From positions 1,116,001 to 1,180,000 of the forward strand of contig OY744468.1 of the NCBI GenBank assembly GCA_963556145.1: a DNA stretch of 64,000 nucleotides, read 5' to 3'. The translations under genes and the position numbers were made by a program. Of this stretch, positions 11,950 through 24,002 are shown piece by piece; position 1 is the first letter of the stretch, and every line of letters starts with the position of its first letter. This DNA is from Hygrocybe punicea (taxonomy: Eukaryota; Basidiomycota; Agaricomycetes; Agaricales; Hygrophoraceae). The notes under the pieces were generated by a model. The model was given only the letters and a program-made list of their open reading frames with translations. It was not told the origin of the DNA and searched no databases.

Positions 11950-12308
11950 CCCTTTATAATTTCCGGTGGAACAAGATGGCAATTGGTTTCATCACTGAAA
12001 CCTTCCTTGAAAACGTCCAATGGGGTGATTATCCTCCTATGGTGAAATATGATCAGAAGACAATCACAATATCTTTGATCATCCAATTTGTTCAGATAAA
12101 GCTCACTCCAGTTTCCACCAGAGCATATTGAGAATGTGTAGCATCAGAAACAATTGACGAAGCATTGCTTGCTCATATCCAACAGATGCCAATATGAGAC
12201 TTGACGTGCAAGCGAAGATATGGTCAGAGGAAAGGAGTCGGTCTTATTTTTACTATACAATTTCTGCAACGCTAATGTTGTCTACAGACATATGAGTGAT
12301 GCTCACAG
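9903..12308. other. Intergenic DNA without a supported gene
   Basis: Only short frames lie here. 9933-10148 encodes 71 residues without a recognisable motif. Around 10370-10530 short words (CAGTCCAGT, TTGAAACTG, CAGATTG) recur. Between 11400 and 12130 several exon-like stretches with GTAAGT and CTAG borders may be upstream exons of the decayed gene whose last exon starts at 12309, but I cannot join them with confidence. Confidence 0.5.
11915..11951 (+). repeat. (AAC)n microsatellite
   Basis: About eleven CAA/AAC triplets in a row; a coding role as poly-Thr or poly-Gln is not supported. Confidence 0.9.
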
Positions 12309-12809
12309 ATCATCAAACTCAACCAGGACAGAGATCCTGAAACCTGGTCCCATATCGGCAACATTCTCCATCACCTTGATATCGCAGGGATGAGCTCCAA
12401 TGAGAGTGAACCAGAGATGCCAAGGCCAAGGAGATGGAATGATTGGGATTGCAAGAAGGTCCAACATGTTTCAATCAAGTGGATGAACCCAATGATCTTG
12501 ATACTCTGGACTGTGGTCAAGACATATGAAAATGTCCCCTTTGATGCCATCCTTCAATGTCATGGTAATGCTGCACTCAGTCATGAACATGTTGCAGGAA
12601 GGATAGGCAAAAGCAGAGTGCCAGTATTTGGCCTACCGCACAATTGGTACAATGAAGATTGGTATCACAATCTTGAAAGTTATGAACAGAAACAACTTGC
12701 CATGAAACCCGACAAACCTATTCCAAAGCTGGTACATCATCGATTGCTGGTGTGTTCACCTGCTTACATTTTGAAATCCAGGCTGCAGTGGTTTGTTGTG
12801 GATAGCTGA
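12309..12809 (+). pseudogene. Last exon of a mushroom-restricted repeated family (GMSSxESE type)
   Basis: An AG acceptor at 12307-12308 opens a frame running to TGA 12807-12809. It contains DPETWSHI, HHLDIAGMSSNESEPE, a basic segment, VSIKWMNP, KSRVPVFGLP, WYNEDWY and ELxMKPDKPIPKL-like sequence. I know this order (Gly-Met-Ser-Ser-acidic, then Gly-Leu-Pro-x-x-x-Tyr/Trp) from a multi-copy mushroom family of unknown function. The minus-strand gene at 27761-30074 is a second member (GMSSEDSA, CELPACFYNENWL). Upstream exons are not clear, so I treat it as partial. Confidence 0.5.
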
Positions 12810-15800
12810 CACAAAAGTTTGTATGGTACCTGATAGTAAACAACGCTGTAGTTTTTTTATTTTCTGTGTGAGCACCACAAGAAAAGCAGCAGCAGCAGCA
12901 GTGGCAATGGCAATGGATAAAAGCTGGCTACAGGTGTGGTTATCTTTGATCATCTACTAGTCTTCCAGCCTTACTAAGTTTACACAGAACCAGTGGCCAG
13001 CGGACCAGATTTGGTAGAATAGTTACACACTCTTGGCAATATACACTCCTTCCCTCCTTCACAGAATGCTGCATTCAATGTTTTTTTCTCTTGCCAATTC
13101 AACCATTTTGCACGTCTGTTCTTGTCATCGACACTCCCATCTTACATCATGTTTCTACCATGTTCGGGTAAGCAACTTCATACAGATGGTTCATTGATGC
13201 TCTTACCAGCTTTCAAAACAAAATGAGTGTTCTGTTCACTGTCATTTGGGGGGGATTTTTACAGCAAGAAGCATGGCAAGCATCCACATGGTGACTGACA
13301 AATTATCCGGCATTTCCACTTAAAAGCCCTCTGGATTGACAAAATTGGGAGTGCGATTGTTAGGTACGTTCTTTTTTTGCTCTTCTTGAACTGAAACAGG
13401 AAGGTGACACCTGACAGGTCTAGTTGGCATGGTGAAAGTGGGAATGACTGGCTCAGAAGAGGTCATCTCACTGTCAATTTCAAGCAGATGGATGGTTCAC
13501 ACATGACAACAGTGCACATATATTATTGCGATGAAGCATACTTTGAAATGTAAGGAGGTCCTATCTATACAAATACATGTATATACTGCCCTTACAATGA
13601 AGTATGAAAAGGTGCAGGGCGTGGGATGGATGGTGAAGAGGATGCAGTGGTGCTGAGAGGGTCCAAGGAGGGTGAAGTGTGGGAGTATGGAAATCCACTG
13701 CTATATCAGCGGCAGAAGCGGGCCTCTGAGTGCTCAGTGGGCCGCTGAATATCTGGAAGCCAGATAATATAAAATTCTGGCTGGGTATCTGGAAGTCAGA
13801 AACTGAAGCAAATAATTTATATTTCCTGATTGATATCTTCTGTCCTAATAGTTAATGTATTTTGTAGACAAATAGGATTAATTTTTACAGAATATCAGGT
13901 TGGTATCTATGGCTCAGATAGTCTAAACAATTGAGTTGATTTCTGTTACGGATTGCTTCTGCAGCGGGCTCCAGCAACAATCAACTTAACTAGGGATTGG
14001 ATTCCAGAGGAGATAACAGCAGTTTTCATTGTTGCTTACAACTAACACAACACTGCTAAGAGGGGGGGTCATGGTCTAATGTCATTGCAAGCTGTGGGGG
14101 TTACCCAAGACAAGGGGGTCTGCCCCAAGAACCAGACTAAACGTAAGGAAAAGAAAGAAGAAAAAGTCTGAACTAACAACAAGAACAGTATATATAGTTA
14201 CTGGTCTTGAGGGGAGGTAAATAGAAATGCAACCATGAAGCTACAACATGTCCAACTATACCATGTGTTCACCATGAGACAGACATGCATAGGCGTCCTC
14301 ATGTCGATGTTCTCATGATCCAACTGGAGGCCCGGGTGTCATTGAGGATAGAAGAGGTCCGGATGACTCGGATGATTTGTCATCGGATCATGTGACATGC
14401 AGAATTGCCAATTCGGGGTCTATACTTGCTGTAACGGGCAAGTGTGCAGTCTGGCAAGTGCAATGCACGGTCTGGTTGAAGAAGGGTATCGTCCAGTGTG
14501 GGATTGGTGAAGGGAGTGTCTTGAGGTAGTGTGGATATAGCGGCAAGGTTGGTATGAAAGAAAACAAAGGAATGTATGGAGGAAAAACCAACTAGGACAG
14601 TGGGCTAGTCGGACATGCAAACAGCATAAGCTGTACCGGATGATGATGTCTGTGTCGATGACATATCGAGGGGTGATGTCTTGTCCTGTATGTGGAACAA
14701 TGTGGTCCACCTGATGTTGGTATTTGTCCAAGAAAGGGTATTGTTGTAAATGAGTGTGGGAGGTATCAAGGTTATAGATGGAAAAGGATAAATGAATGTG
14801 GGTCCATGTTTCGAGTCATGGCACAAGTGATAAGCTGTGGGAATAAGATGTCGGGTGCTGCATTGAAGCGATGTCATGTGAACAATACACAATAGGGGTC
14901 GGTTCACTATATTTGGAAGTCATATGGTCTGTGGTCGAAGTCTGAAGGTATGTGCTTCAGCGATGGTCGGATTGGAGGGAACAGTGAGATGTCTTGTGAT
15001 CGAGGATTGTTCAAGGCATGCATGCAGGTGAGGAATGTCATCGGATAATCAGGGAGGATAATGGTAGGCATGGAATACGAAAGTGGAACCATATATCTGA
15101 GAATGGCAATTGTCAATTATGTGGTGAGATATTGTTGAGGTGGAAGTTGGATGGATCGATGGCAGAAGGGTTTCGGTGCCGATGCCAAGGATAGATCATA
15201 ACAAGGTAAAAACCGATAAGGAAAGTGATGGCAATGCTGCCAATGATGATTATGGTAATTAGCTGTGTCAGGAGTACAGCCATTGTGTATCGGTTTGTCA
15301 TGGGATGAAGTAAACAATATGTCAGGGTGAGGGAAAAGACAATAGTGATGATGTCCATCGGCAGGGAGACTATTCGGGTACAGCAAGGTCATGTGGGATA
15401 TGTCCATGGTCGGTCTGGATTGTTCTAGAAGAAAGGATAAAAAGGGAACAAGAACAAGGATAAACAACATGTCCAAAAGAAGACAAAAGGCAAAGGGGAA
15501 CGAAAAAGGAAGGTGTGGTAAAGTGGAATTGTCATGGTGGGGCAACAGAGTCGGAATTGGAGTTGCGGAGTTGTAAAATGTAACAATTTCCACGTTATGG
15601 ATATCAGTGAGAATATTTTAAGAATTTGACTAGTTTTCTGTATTGCAAATACCACTACAAAATAAGGACAACAATAAAAGCGAGAATAATTATACTTTCG
15701 GGAAGCACTATTTTGTCTCTAGAAATTGTTTCCACAAATGTTTATTTTCTGTATAATATCCATATTGGAGATAACGATGAAAATAATTTCAATTTATAAG

Positions 15801-15856
15801 TCATTATCTAGACATTATTTGAAGTGGAGATATCTTCCCATGTCTCATGTGTAGTG
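12810..15856. other. Long non-coding interval
   Basis: I find no supported gene. Between 13740 and 13960 the words TATCTGGAAG and TCAGAAACTG recur in an AT-rich setting. From 14380 to 15600 the plus strand is rich in G and A, which leaves several long minus-strand frames (14605-14907, 15113-15593) full of Thr, Leu, Ile, Pro and His. They share no motif with anything I know and look like composition artefacts. 15600-15856 is very AT-rich. Confidence 0.5.
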
Positions 15857-16312
15857 ACACATCAGGAGTTTCAACATTTAGTCAGGATCTAAAGTTATTT
15901 CTAAAGTTAGTGGCAAAATATAATCTTTAGATTTTCATTTAGGCCAAGTCTAAATATTGAATTTAAGTCACGGATAAAGGATTGTCTAAATTAATAATAA
16001 AAATTCATCTTTAGATTAGTCCTGCAATCAAAATAATTATCAGTGCTAAATTGTGAAGGGAAGGTGTATTTTAGTTTCGAGTTTAATAACATTTGCTAGT
16101 CCAAATTTAGGCATCACTTAAAGGTAGGCCGGAATTAGAACTTTTGGTAGGGCTTTGGTAGGGTCAAAATAATAAATTTAATGGATATCAAAATATATGA
16201 TTTCGGCAGTTATCAAAATTCAAAATTTTCTGTCAGAACTAAAGTTATTGCATGCTCATCGCCTGCCCATCGCCCGCCCATCACCCAGCCATTGCCCAAC
16301 CGTCGCCCACTC
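15857..16312 (-). repeat. Dispersed repeat, copy A (inverted relative to copy B at 53706-54552)
   Basis: This AT-rich block ends in ATTGCCC/ATCGCCC units. Its reverse complement reappears almost unchanged at 53706-54552, for example the segments around AATTTAGCACTGATAATTA and CCTACCAAAAGTTCTAA. Copy B holds 406 extra bases in the middle. No coding capacity is visible in copy A, which may be an internally deleted, non-autonomous element. Confidence 0.8.
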
Positions 16313-16760
16313 TCATCCAGTTCTCACTGGCTGAGCTGTAGAGAACTTTCCTGGCACCCATCCATTTCCTCACCGTCGCCGTGTTGTACAGAACTGTAAT
16401 ACCTGGTGCTCCCATCTCCTTATCAGAACCCTCTCCTCTCAACGGCTGAGCCATAGAGAACTCTGGTCGTGGACGCCTCATTGTCACCCTCCGGACAGCT
16501 GAGCCACAGAGTACTTACCTGGCACTCCCGTACTCTCAACGACGCTTCCATCTCCTCATCAGCACTCTCTGTGGCTCAGCCGCTGAGAGCTTACCTGGCG
16601 CTTCCATCTCGGCACCCTTTCCCCTCATCATCGGCACAGCACTGCACTTCAGCGCTGCTTTCATATTCTCGCCGCCGTTGTGGCCTGACATTGGACTTCT
16701 CAAATGGCTGAGCACCCGAGAACTTTACCGTCATCCCAGTGACTCAGCTGCAGAGGCTCC
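16313..16760 (-). repeat. Cluster of palindromic AGTTCTCT...GGCTCAGCC...GAGA repeats
   Basis: At least five units share the near-palindrome TTCTCTAYGGCTCAGCCGYTGAGA in one or other degenerate form, separated by ACTTACCTGGCRCTCCC-type spacers and ATCTCCTCATC. The same units occur at 27455-27650, 33985-34490 and 52960-53175, always beside dispersed repeats or inverted arms. In reverse orientation each unit reads CCAGGTAAGTTCTCT, a perfect 5' splice consensus. Confidence 0.8.
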
Positions 16761-17678
16761 GTTGTCAATACATTCATTGTTTTGAATTATTATACACAAT
16801 AGTTATTCAACCTTCAATTCCATGCAACCTAGTACTGTCTGGAGGTTAGTACATTGTTGGCTGTTATTGCTCCAGTGTGGACCTTAGGGAGTGAGAGGAC
16901 AACAACATGTCCAGCGTTCCATTTCCTGCAGGCGAAGTGACAGAAAATTGAATCAGGATCCACAAGTTCCAATTCATCTCTCATCTCAGAAGACCAGAGC
17001 TGCGCCGGAAAATCGGGGTAAGAGCTGAAGGGATCAATAACGTTGGGTTGTTTTCGGAGATATCTCCTCATAGCGAACATAGTTTTACCCTCCCTTTCAA
17101 ATATGTGTTGGATACTCCCAGGTACCGGTGCCGAAGATTTGCTGACCCCTGGGTAGTACATGATCAGACTATCTCCCAGATGAGTAGATGATCGTGCATA
17201 AACAACTCCCAGATGCTTGAATCGTGCACGCAAAACCACGTTTTTACTTTTAACAACAGTCTGGAGGGTGGTAGGTGTTGAGACTTCTTGTTTCTCCTCG
17301 AGATCATCCTCGTCGTTACCCCCATCAATGGATTGGTGCGGATCAGAACCATATGCCTTTCGGAAAAGTACCTTGCATTCCTGGATTGCAGGAGGGCTAT
17401 CCAATCTTCCAATCCAACGTCTGAGCCTTGCTCCTTGCATGAAGGCTTTTGTCAATCTACTCTCTAGTTGACCTAGCCATAAATTGAGATTACTTAAAGC
17501 TGGACCAGTAATCATAAACAGTGGCTCACCAAACTTATGATTGTGGGGTAAATGCTGCAGCAGACCAATAAGACGTTCAAATGGGAAACACCACCAGGAT
17601 TGTACTGGTCCAAAGAGGAGGAGGAAATCGTAGATGTGAACAGCCAGATGGTGATATGTGTGATGGTTGGCATGGGGG

Positions 17679-17689
17679 TGGAGTTTCTT
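17679..17689 (+). repeat. Target-site duplication of LINE 2 (3' side of the element)
   Basis: TGGAGTTTCTT here is repeated exactly at 23992-24002. It abuts the T-rich (minus-strand A-rich) tail. Confidence 0.88.
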
Positions 17690-17952
17690 TTTTATTTTTA
17701 TTTTTATTATTCCTAGTTTATTCTCCTTTACGGTACATCGTATGTAGAGATTACTGTGAAATATGCTACTTGTTACAGCAAAGAATGCGTGTGAGGCTGG
17801 GGCAACGTGTGGGCACAGCAGTGCCGTTCCCAGTGGGAGTATGTCTCCCGTAATAATTGAACCTGGGTGTGGTTAGATCGTAAGGTAGGGGGACAAGGGG
17901 GGGGCAAAGGCCGGGGGCCAGGGGATGTGCGGACCAGGGTGGGGCTGTTGCT

Positions 17953-20900
17953 CTATTCGTGTGCGATGTCGGGAATGTTTCCAAATGCTTGCCGGAGTCG
18001 TTGTGTGTCATTGATGTAGCGGAAAAGCAGTGGGAGGTGCTTCAGGGTGCATAGCAGCTTCTTCACGTATCCCGCGTTACGCCCTGCTATCCGATGTAGT
18101 CTCCGGTGTGCGTGGTCATGAGCCGGGCAGAACAGGAGGAAGTGGGTGACCGTCTCATGGTGATGATGACAGCATGGGCAGGTGGGGGTGTCAGCGTGGT
18201 TGATCTTGTGCAGGTGGTGGTTGAGCCCTATGTGGCCTGTTCACAGTTGCGTGAGGATCGCGAGGTGTTTCTTGGGCAGGGATGGGGTCATTTTCTGATA
18301 TGCGGACTGCGTGAAGCTCAGGTCGATCTCCAGGAGTCGCCGGTACCTTGGGGACTGGCGCCATTCCCTATCCGCTTGCTTCTTTAGTTTGCTCAAGAAC
18401 ATCCTCGCCACTGCCACCTTGCTGCGCAGTAGAGTGTGCCGTAGTGGGGCAGGGATTCCTGTGACTGCTGTGCTATTCCCTTGCGCCTCTTTCTTCGCAT
18501 GGTCATCTGCTACCTCATTGCCATTGATGCCCTGGTGTCCCAGTGTCCATTTAATCGTAAGGTCCATTCTTCTGTGCTGCCTCGTAACCATATCTAGCCT
18601 CTTGTGGAGCAAATCAAAAACGTGGCATGATGGGCCTGCTTCGAGAGATTTGGTCGCCCGAATCACTGCTTGTCCATCCACGAACATCGAGACGTCTCGA
18701 ACCCTCTTTTCTCCTCTCAGCAGCTCTAGTCCCAATATCATCCCTATCCCCTCCCCTTCATGTACCGTGTGATGCTCCTGTTTCCCTAGCTTGTACCTTC
18801 TAACTCTCCTTCTCCTTCGTCCTGCTCTCATCAGTACCGCCGCTGCACCTATCATCCCATCCAGCCCTGATCCATCGGTGTATATCTTTATATCGTTGTT
18901 GTCTTGTTCGTGTGCTTCCTTGGCCTTTTCTCTCGACGGCTGTATCTGTGTTTTGATCTCGGGTTCCCATTTTGTGTCATATCTACATGTGGTGATCTTT
19001 TCCATCTGCTCCGTTTTTATGTTGTAGTCCCATATCAGATCGTGTATGGGGGTGGGGTGTCTCTTTACCTGGTGTACCCGTGCATTCTTGATGGCTTTAC
19101 TTAGTGGGTGCGTCGGCGGGAGCGTTGCAAGGCGTAGAGCCGCCCAGTGTCATATCCTATCTACTAAAAAGTGAAATGGTAGCAGGTCTGCGTGGGCATC
19201 TAGGATGTCAGTGGCCGTGGTCGACAATGCGCCGGTGATCATCAGAGCCGCCTTGCGTTGTATGCCCGCCAGTTTCCGTGTCATCACCGTACTCCCTCCA
19301 CATCGTCTATCCCCTGTTCCTTCTTTCTTCTGCGTCAAGCCCACGAAGACCTCTGCAGCATACAGCATTCTCGGGACTGTGATGGACAGGTAAAGCCATC
19401 TCATGATCTTCGCTGGTATTCCACCTGATGTTTTGGAAAGTCTCCGGAACTCCAATAGCCAGTCCTGGCCTTTCTTGAGTGCCGCCGCTCCCTGTTCCTT
19501 CCATCGGAGCTCGCGGTCGATGTGCACGCCCAGGAACTTGATCGATGTCTTGGGGTGTATAAGCCTTCTGGCAATGTTGAGCGGCGGTCCCGTCGTCGTG
19601 GTTCTTTTTCTTGGGTTGTCTGGGTCCACCCTCCGTCGCCATGTCAGGTCGATCAGTTGGAATTTGTCGATGCCGAATTCGCAGTTGTGCTCCCTCGCCC
19701 ACTCCAGAATACTGCCTGGCCTCACCATTATGGACTCAAGCTTCGCATGTGTTTCTTCAAAGCTCCGGCCCACTGCAAGCACATTCGAGTCATCGAGGTA
19801 CAGTATGCCGTGTTCCCCGTTGCGTGGGATGGGGATGTCGAGTTGGTCTGAGTTGTAGAACAGGTAGCATGTCGGCAAGACTGGGCTTCCCTGGTCGAGT
19901 CCGTTATCTACATCAAAGGGGTCTGAAGTGAATTCGTCAAAGGTCAGCGTGGTACGACATGCGGTGAGCGCTCTCTCCAGCCACTCAGTGATCTCTACTG
20001 GTATGCCGCGTTTTCGCATGTTATGCACCATGTGATCGATGGCCATGCTCAGGAAGGCCCCCTTAACATCTAGTGAGAGGAGCGATACTACATTACCTTT
20101 ACGCCATTCATCTTTGATTATCTTGCTCATGAATAGGATTGCATCAGTCATGCTGCGGCTGGCTCTCCCTCCGAAGTGGTTGTTGGGTAAAATCCTGGCC
20201 CTCTCGCTCATAACCGTGATGTCTTCGTTGACGCATGAATTCATCAGCCTCGCATATCCATCCGACAGTACTATAGGCCGCCATGCCCCAGGAATCGTGT
20301 AGTCCGGCTTTTTCAGTATGATCGTCTCCGTGACAGCCCAATGCCCTGGGTACGTCCCCAGCGCGAAGGTCGCTCTGAATATCGGGCCGAGGAAGGGGAC
20401 CAGCATGTCTCCGGCATTCTTGAATATTGCGTTCGGTGGGGTATTGTGCTTGGTGCCCTTATACGGCTGCATGCGTTGTATGGCTCTGTGAATCTGTGCG
20501 TCGGTGATGGGTTGGAATTGCCATGCTGGTGGTGGGTATTCGTGATCTTCGGGGACTGATGAGGTGGCAGGTTTGCTGGGGAAGAAGCATTTGTAAAAGG
20601 CTTCGCTCTTGTCAGCGTTGGTTGTCAGTTCACGTCTCGCGTTCGTTGCAGCGTCTGTGACATGGAGTGTGGGCACCCTCGCCCTCCCTCCGTCTGATGC
20701 GGGGCCTGTTACCAGTCGGCTCACCAACCATTGACTCAATGTGTCGATGCTCTCCAACCATTCCACCCAATGTGCTGCCTTAGCCGCCTGTATGTGTGTC
20801 GCATATCCGTATTTGGCTTTTCTGTACATCTTGTGAATAGGGTGTCCCTCCACGTGTCTATGCCAGTATGATTTGTTGACAAGGTTGCGGATTTTCTTCC

Positions 20901-21993
20901 GTTCTGCCCTCAGGTCCTGATTCCACCATCGTTTGCTGTAGGGCGTTAGTTTGGTTATAGGGATGCATTTCATTACCATGTTCCAGACTGCTCCTTCCAG
21001 TTCTCCTAGCGCCCGGTGAAAAGAGTCACTTGACGTGAGTTCCGCTGGAGCCGGCAGGGCATCTAGGTTGACCTTGAGCGAGTCTCTAAACTCTTTCCAG
21101 TCCACCACACGAAAGTTTGGGCGTTGTGATTGCGAGCTGGACGGGGCGGTTAGGTCGAGTGCTGTAACTACCGGGAAGTGGTCGGTTTTGGCGGGTCTGT
21201 CGCCTGGCCTTGTGTCGCATAGTGCTATGTGATCAATTATGGTGCTAGAACAGAACACGTTGTTGACTTGAGTCATGTTGCTCGTCGACATGGATTGCAG
21301 GGTTGGTATGCCTTCTGGTAGCGCCATTCTCATGTCATACCGGGCCAGGAGGTCTAGCAGAGGTCCTGCTGCATCGAGGTTAGCGTTAGTGAAGAGATGA
21401 TTATTACGTTCTTCGTCCCAGAGTGGGTGGTGGCGATTGAAGTCCCCTGCCAGGATGTAGTGGACAGGGGTCTGGGCTGGGGCTCGAGCTGTTGTGCTGC
21501 TGAGGTATCGTCGCAGTGTTGATATGTTGTTGTTGTTGTTGCAGTCATTGTACATGTTGACGATTCTGATGATTCCAAAATCACCTTTTATCTCCGCCGC
21601 CGTGATATCCGGTGAGTCAATCAGTATCGGGGACCACAAGTCAGATCGTAGCTGTCTGTTGACTAGCATTATTGATCGAGTGTGGCGGGTCGCATGCATG
21701 TCATGGTGTCGCGGGGGATATATCACTGTGTAGTAAGCATTGGCTCTCGAGAGCCCCTTGAAATCAAAGTATGGTTCCTGTATAAGAATAAAGTCGTAGT
21801 TAGTTTTGATTGAATCTAGCATGTCGTGCTGGGCTATGAGCAATTTGTTGACGTTCTGCTGCCATAGGGTCAGTGGTTTCGGTAAGTTGGGAGTGGGGGT
21901 GGAGGTCATGCATAAAGTTCCTCCGTCGAGGGTGAGTGGATGGGGTGTTGTTGTTGTTGGTGTTGGTGATGACGTTGAGGTTGGGATGGGCAC
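17953..21993 (-). pseudogene. LINE 2 ORF2: endonuclease, reverse transcriptase and RNase H, two nonsense codons
   Basis: 1346 codons from ATG 21993 to TAG 17953-17955, broken by TGA at 19150-19152 and 18241-18243 with the frame unchanged. Domains: endonuclease (LWQQNVNK, LIQEPYFDF, KTDHFPVV), reverse transcriptase (FGGRASRSMTD, SLDVKGAF, GLDQGSPV, YLDDSN with the Asp pair near 734-735), RNase H (YTDGSG, DGQAVI, GHQGINGNEVADDHA) and a terminal CPCCHHHHETVTHFLLFC zinc motif. Both stops sit where family members I know have Arg (HWAALRLATLP and L-TGHIGLN contexts), so CGA to TGA is the likely change. The ORF start overlaps the end of ORF1 by 88 bases. Confidence 0.9.
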
Positions 21994-23837
21994 GGTGTGA
22001 TTGTTCGCGGGGCAGTAGTCATCGTGTCTGGGTGGGTGGACGTCTGTGTCATGATGTGGGTGGGGCCTTCCAGCGGTTCATCAGCCCACCATTCTCCGGA
22101 GGTGGGTGGCACCGGTCTATCTGTCCAGTAGGTGTGTGGCGTTTGTTGGGCAGACTGTAGGACTGCCCTTTGGTTGCGTCGGTCATTAGCTGGTGCTGGC
22201 GCCGTTCGTTGCTGTCCGGCTCCTGTGTAGCCTGTGTAGCCTGTGTAGCCTCCGCTGCGGGGCCCCTGATTGTCCCATCCTTCTTTGCTCTGCTCGTACC
22301 GTTCGTCCGTGTGTGGTGCATTGTTCGTGGGCGCGTCGTTTCTCCATGCTGTGTCGAAAGTGTTCCGCATGGGGTCTATATCTAATCTGCCCCACGTGCT
22401 GGGGTCATTGGTTGGGAAAAGTCTGTACTTAGTGTCCGGGTCTCAATCGCGCGCCCGTTGGAGGCATTCCCTGAAAACCCGGCATTGCCAATCTGCAGCA
22501 CCGTGCCCGCATTCTTGACAGTTGGCGCATTTCATCTCCCCAGTGCCGCAAAGTTGGTCTGCTGCACGGTGGAACCCTGCACAGTGGGCGCATACGTCAT
22601 GGATGGATTTGCACTCCTTTGCGATGTGGCCAAATTTCTGGCACTTCATGCACCTCCGTGGGTCCATCAGTGCTTTCTTCGTCCTGCATTGCTTGCCCTC
22701 TATGAAAATGCCATATTTCAATGCGTGGTTCGCAGCCTCTCTCGTGCTGAAACCCACTGTCAAAAATGCGAAGCGCTGCCCCTCTCGACGAAGGTGGGTC
22801 GGCTTGATCCAACGTGCCTCGTATATCGACATCCTGGCTTGCTCCACCCGTTCGATTGCCGCTTGGTCATTTGGGTCGAAGGAGGTAGGGACGTGCTCGG
22901 CTATTACTTGGTACATTCTCGAGCTCCCTGTCGATGTGCCTCCGAATTGCGCCATAAACGCGTGCATTACATCCTTGGCTCTTAGATAGTTCGCCGCCTG
23001 CGTGGAATTGAATGTGTATATTATCGTTCCGTATTGAGTTCTGCACGCTCCTGCGAAGGCCATGCTGTGGGGTTTGTTTGCCACCCTCACACCCATCAGG
23101 TCAAGGGCCAGGGTCGCCTTCTCCACCAGCTCTTTCTCGGAGAGGCTTGCCAGCGCGTCATCTTGTGCGTCGGGGAGTTTCCGTACCACGATCTGTCTGT
23201 CCAACGCGTTCCCCTTTGCTATTGGCGCTGCATGTTCCAGTGGGATCTGTGTGGCGGTTCTTGCAACCGACGTGAAAGTGGGTATGCCGTTATCACTGGG
23301 GCATTCCCGGTTGGAGGTCGCTTCTGCCGCCTCGAGCGCGCTCTTAGTGCGGGTTGTAAGTTCGTTCAAATTAGCGCGGAGGTCATCCAATGTGTTCGTC
23401 ATTAGGGTTGTTGCCCCCCGTAGCGCCTCCTCCTGCTTTTCACTAGCTTGTGTTGCTGCCGTGATCGTTTCAGCTGCCATAATCAGCTTGGGGTGTACGA
23501 GCTTGTCTATCTTCTTGTCCATTTTCACTACCGTCTCGTTGGCCATCGTGTCCAGGTCTATCTCTTCTAGGATGAACGCTAAGGCCCTGAGGGTGTTGAC
23601 TGCAGGCCTCGGCAGCTTGGCTATACCTGCTGCCGCCTGTAGCAACACATATGCCAGTCTCTGCGTGGTGACCTTTTCTCCTTGTGTGATGTACGCGTCT
23701 CGTATCAGGGCTGCCCTGGCATCTTTCACATTGAGCACGTCAGTGAGGACACCTGTGGCATCAGCCAACTCATCCCTGGTTAGTCTGGTCATGTGTTTGT
23801 CTAGATTACCTCCCGAAGCCCGGTTTTTCGAAGTCAT
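21906..23837 (-). pseudogene. LINE 2 ORF1: Gag-like protein with coiled N-terminus and zinc knuckles, one nonsense codon
   Basis: The frame runs from ATG 23837 to a stop at 21906-21908 (643 codons), with TGA at 22443-22445 just after the last knuckle. The N-terminal half is Ala/Glu/Lys-rich and probably helical. Knuckles: CMKCQKFGHIAKEC, CAHCAGFHRAADQLC and CANCQECGHGAADWQC. The tail after the TGA has a YTG tandem repeat (GTAGCCTGT units near 22225-22250) and a Gln/His run. RNA binding is the expected role. Confidence 0.82.
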
Positions 23838-23991
23838 AGTTTATAAAGTGTCTTAAAGGTCTATCAGATATAGACTAAGCTATTGTAGTGCTCGTTTTAT
23901 TGTATATGGGAGGAGTGGAGCCGCCGCTCAGGTTGCCTTTGTTGGGGTCCTGGTCGGGGTGCCACGCGGTGTGTTGCCAAGAGAGTCCCCA

Positions 23992-24002
23992 TGGAGTTTC
24001 TT
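23992..24002 (+). repeat. Target-site duplication of LINE 2 (5' side of the element)
   Basis: Exact second copy of the 11 bases at 17679-17689. Confidence 0.88.

Larger units (their letters stand above)
17690..23991 (-). mobile_element. LINE 2: 6.3 kb non-LTR retrotransposon on the minus strand
   Basis: The element reads leftward: 5' UTR 23838-23991, ORF1 23837-21906, ORF2 21993-17953, a 3' UTR of about 260 bases and an A-rich tail (TTTTTATTTTTATTTTT on the plus strand at 17690-17710). An exact 11-bp duplication bounds it. It is inserted in the coding sequence of the transposase pseudogene. Its architecture equals LINE 1, but the proteins differ clearly, so it is another family of the same clade. 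Confidence 0.92.

Noticed and set aside
14388..15655. Chain of minus-strand frames resembling a membrane protein
   Set aside because: The plus strand is purine-rich here, which by itself gives long minus-strand frames of Leu, Ile, Thr and Pro. There is no start context, splice pattern or known motif linking them.
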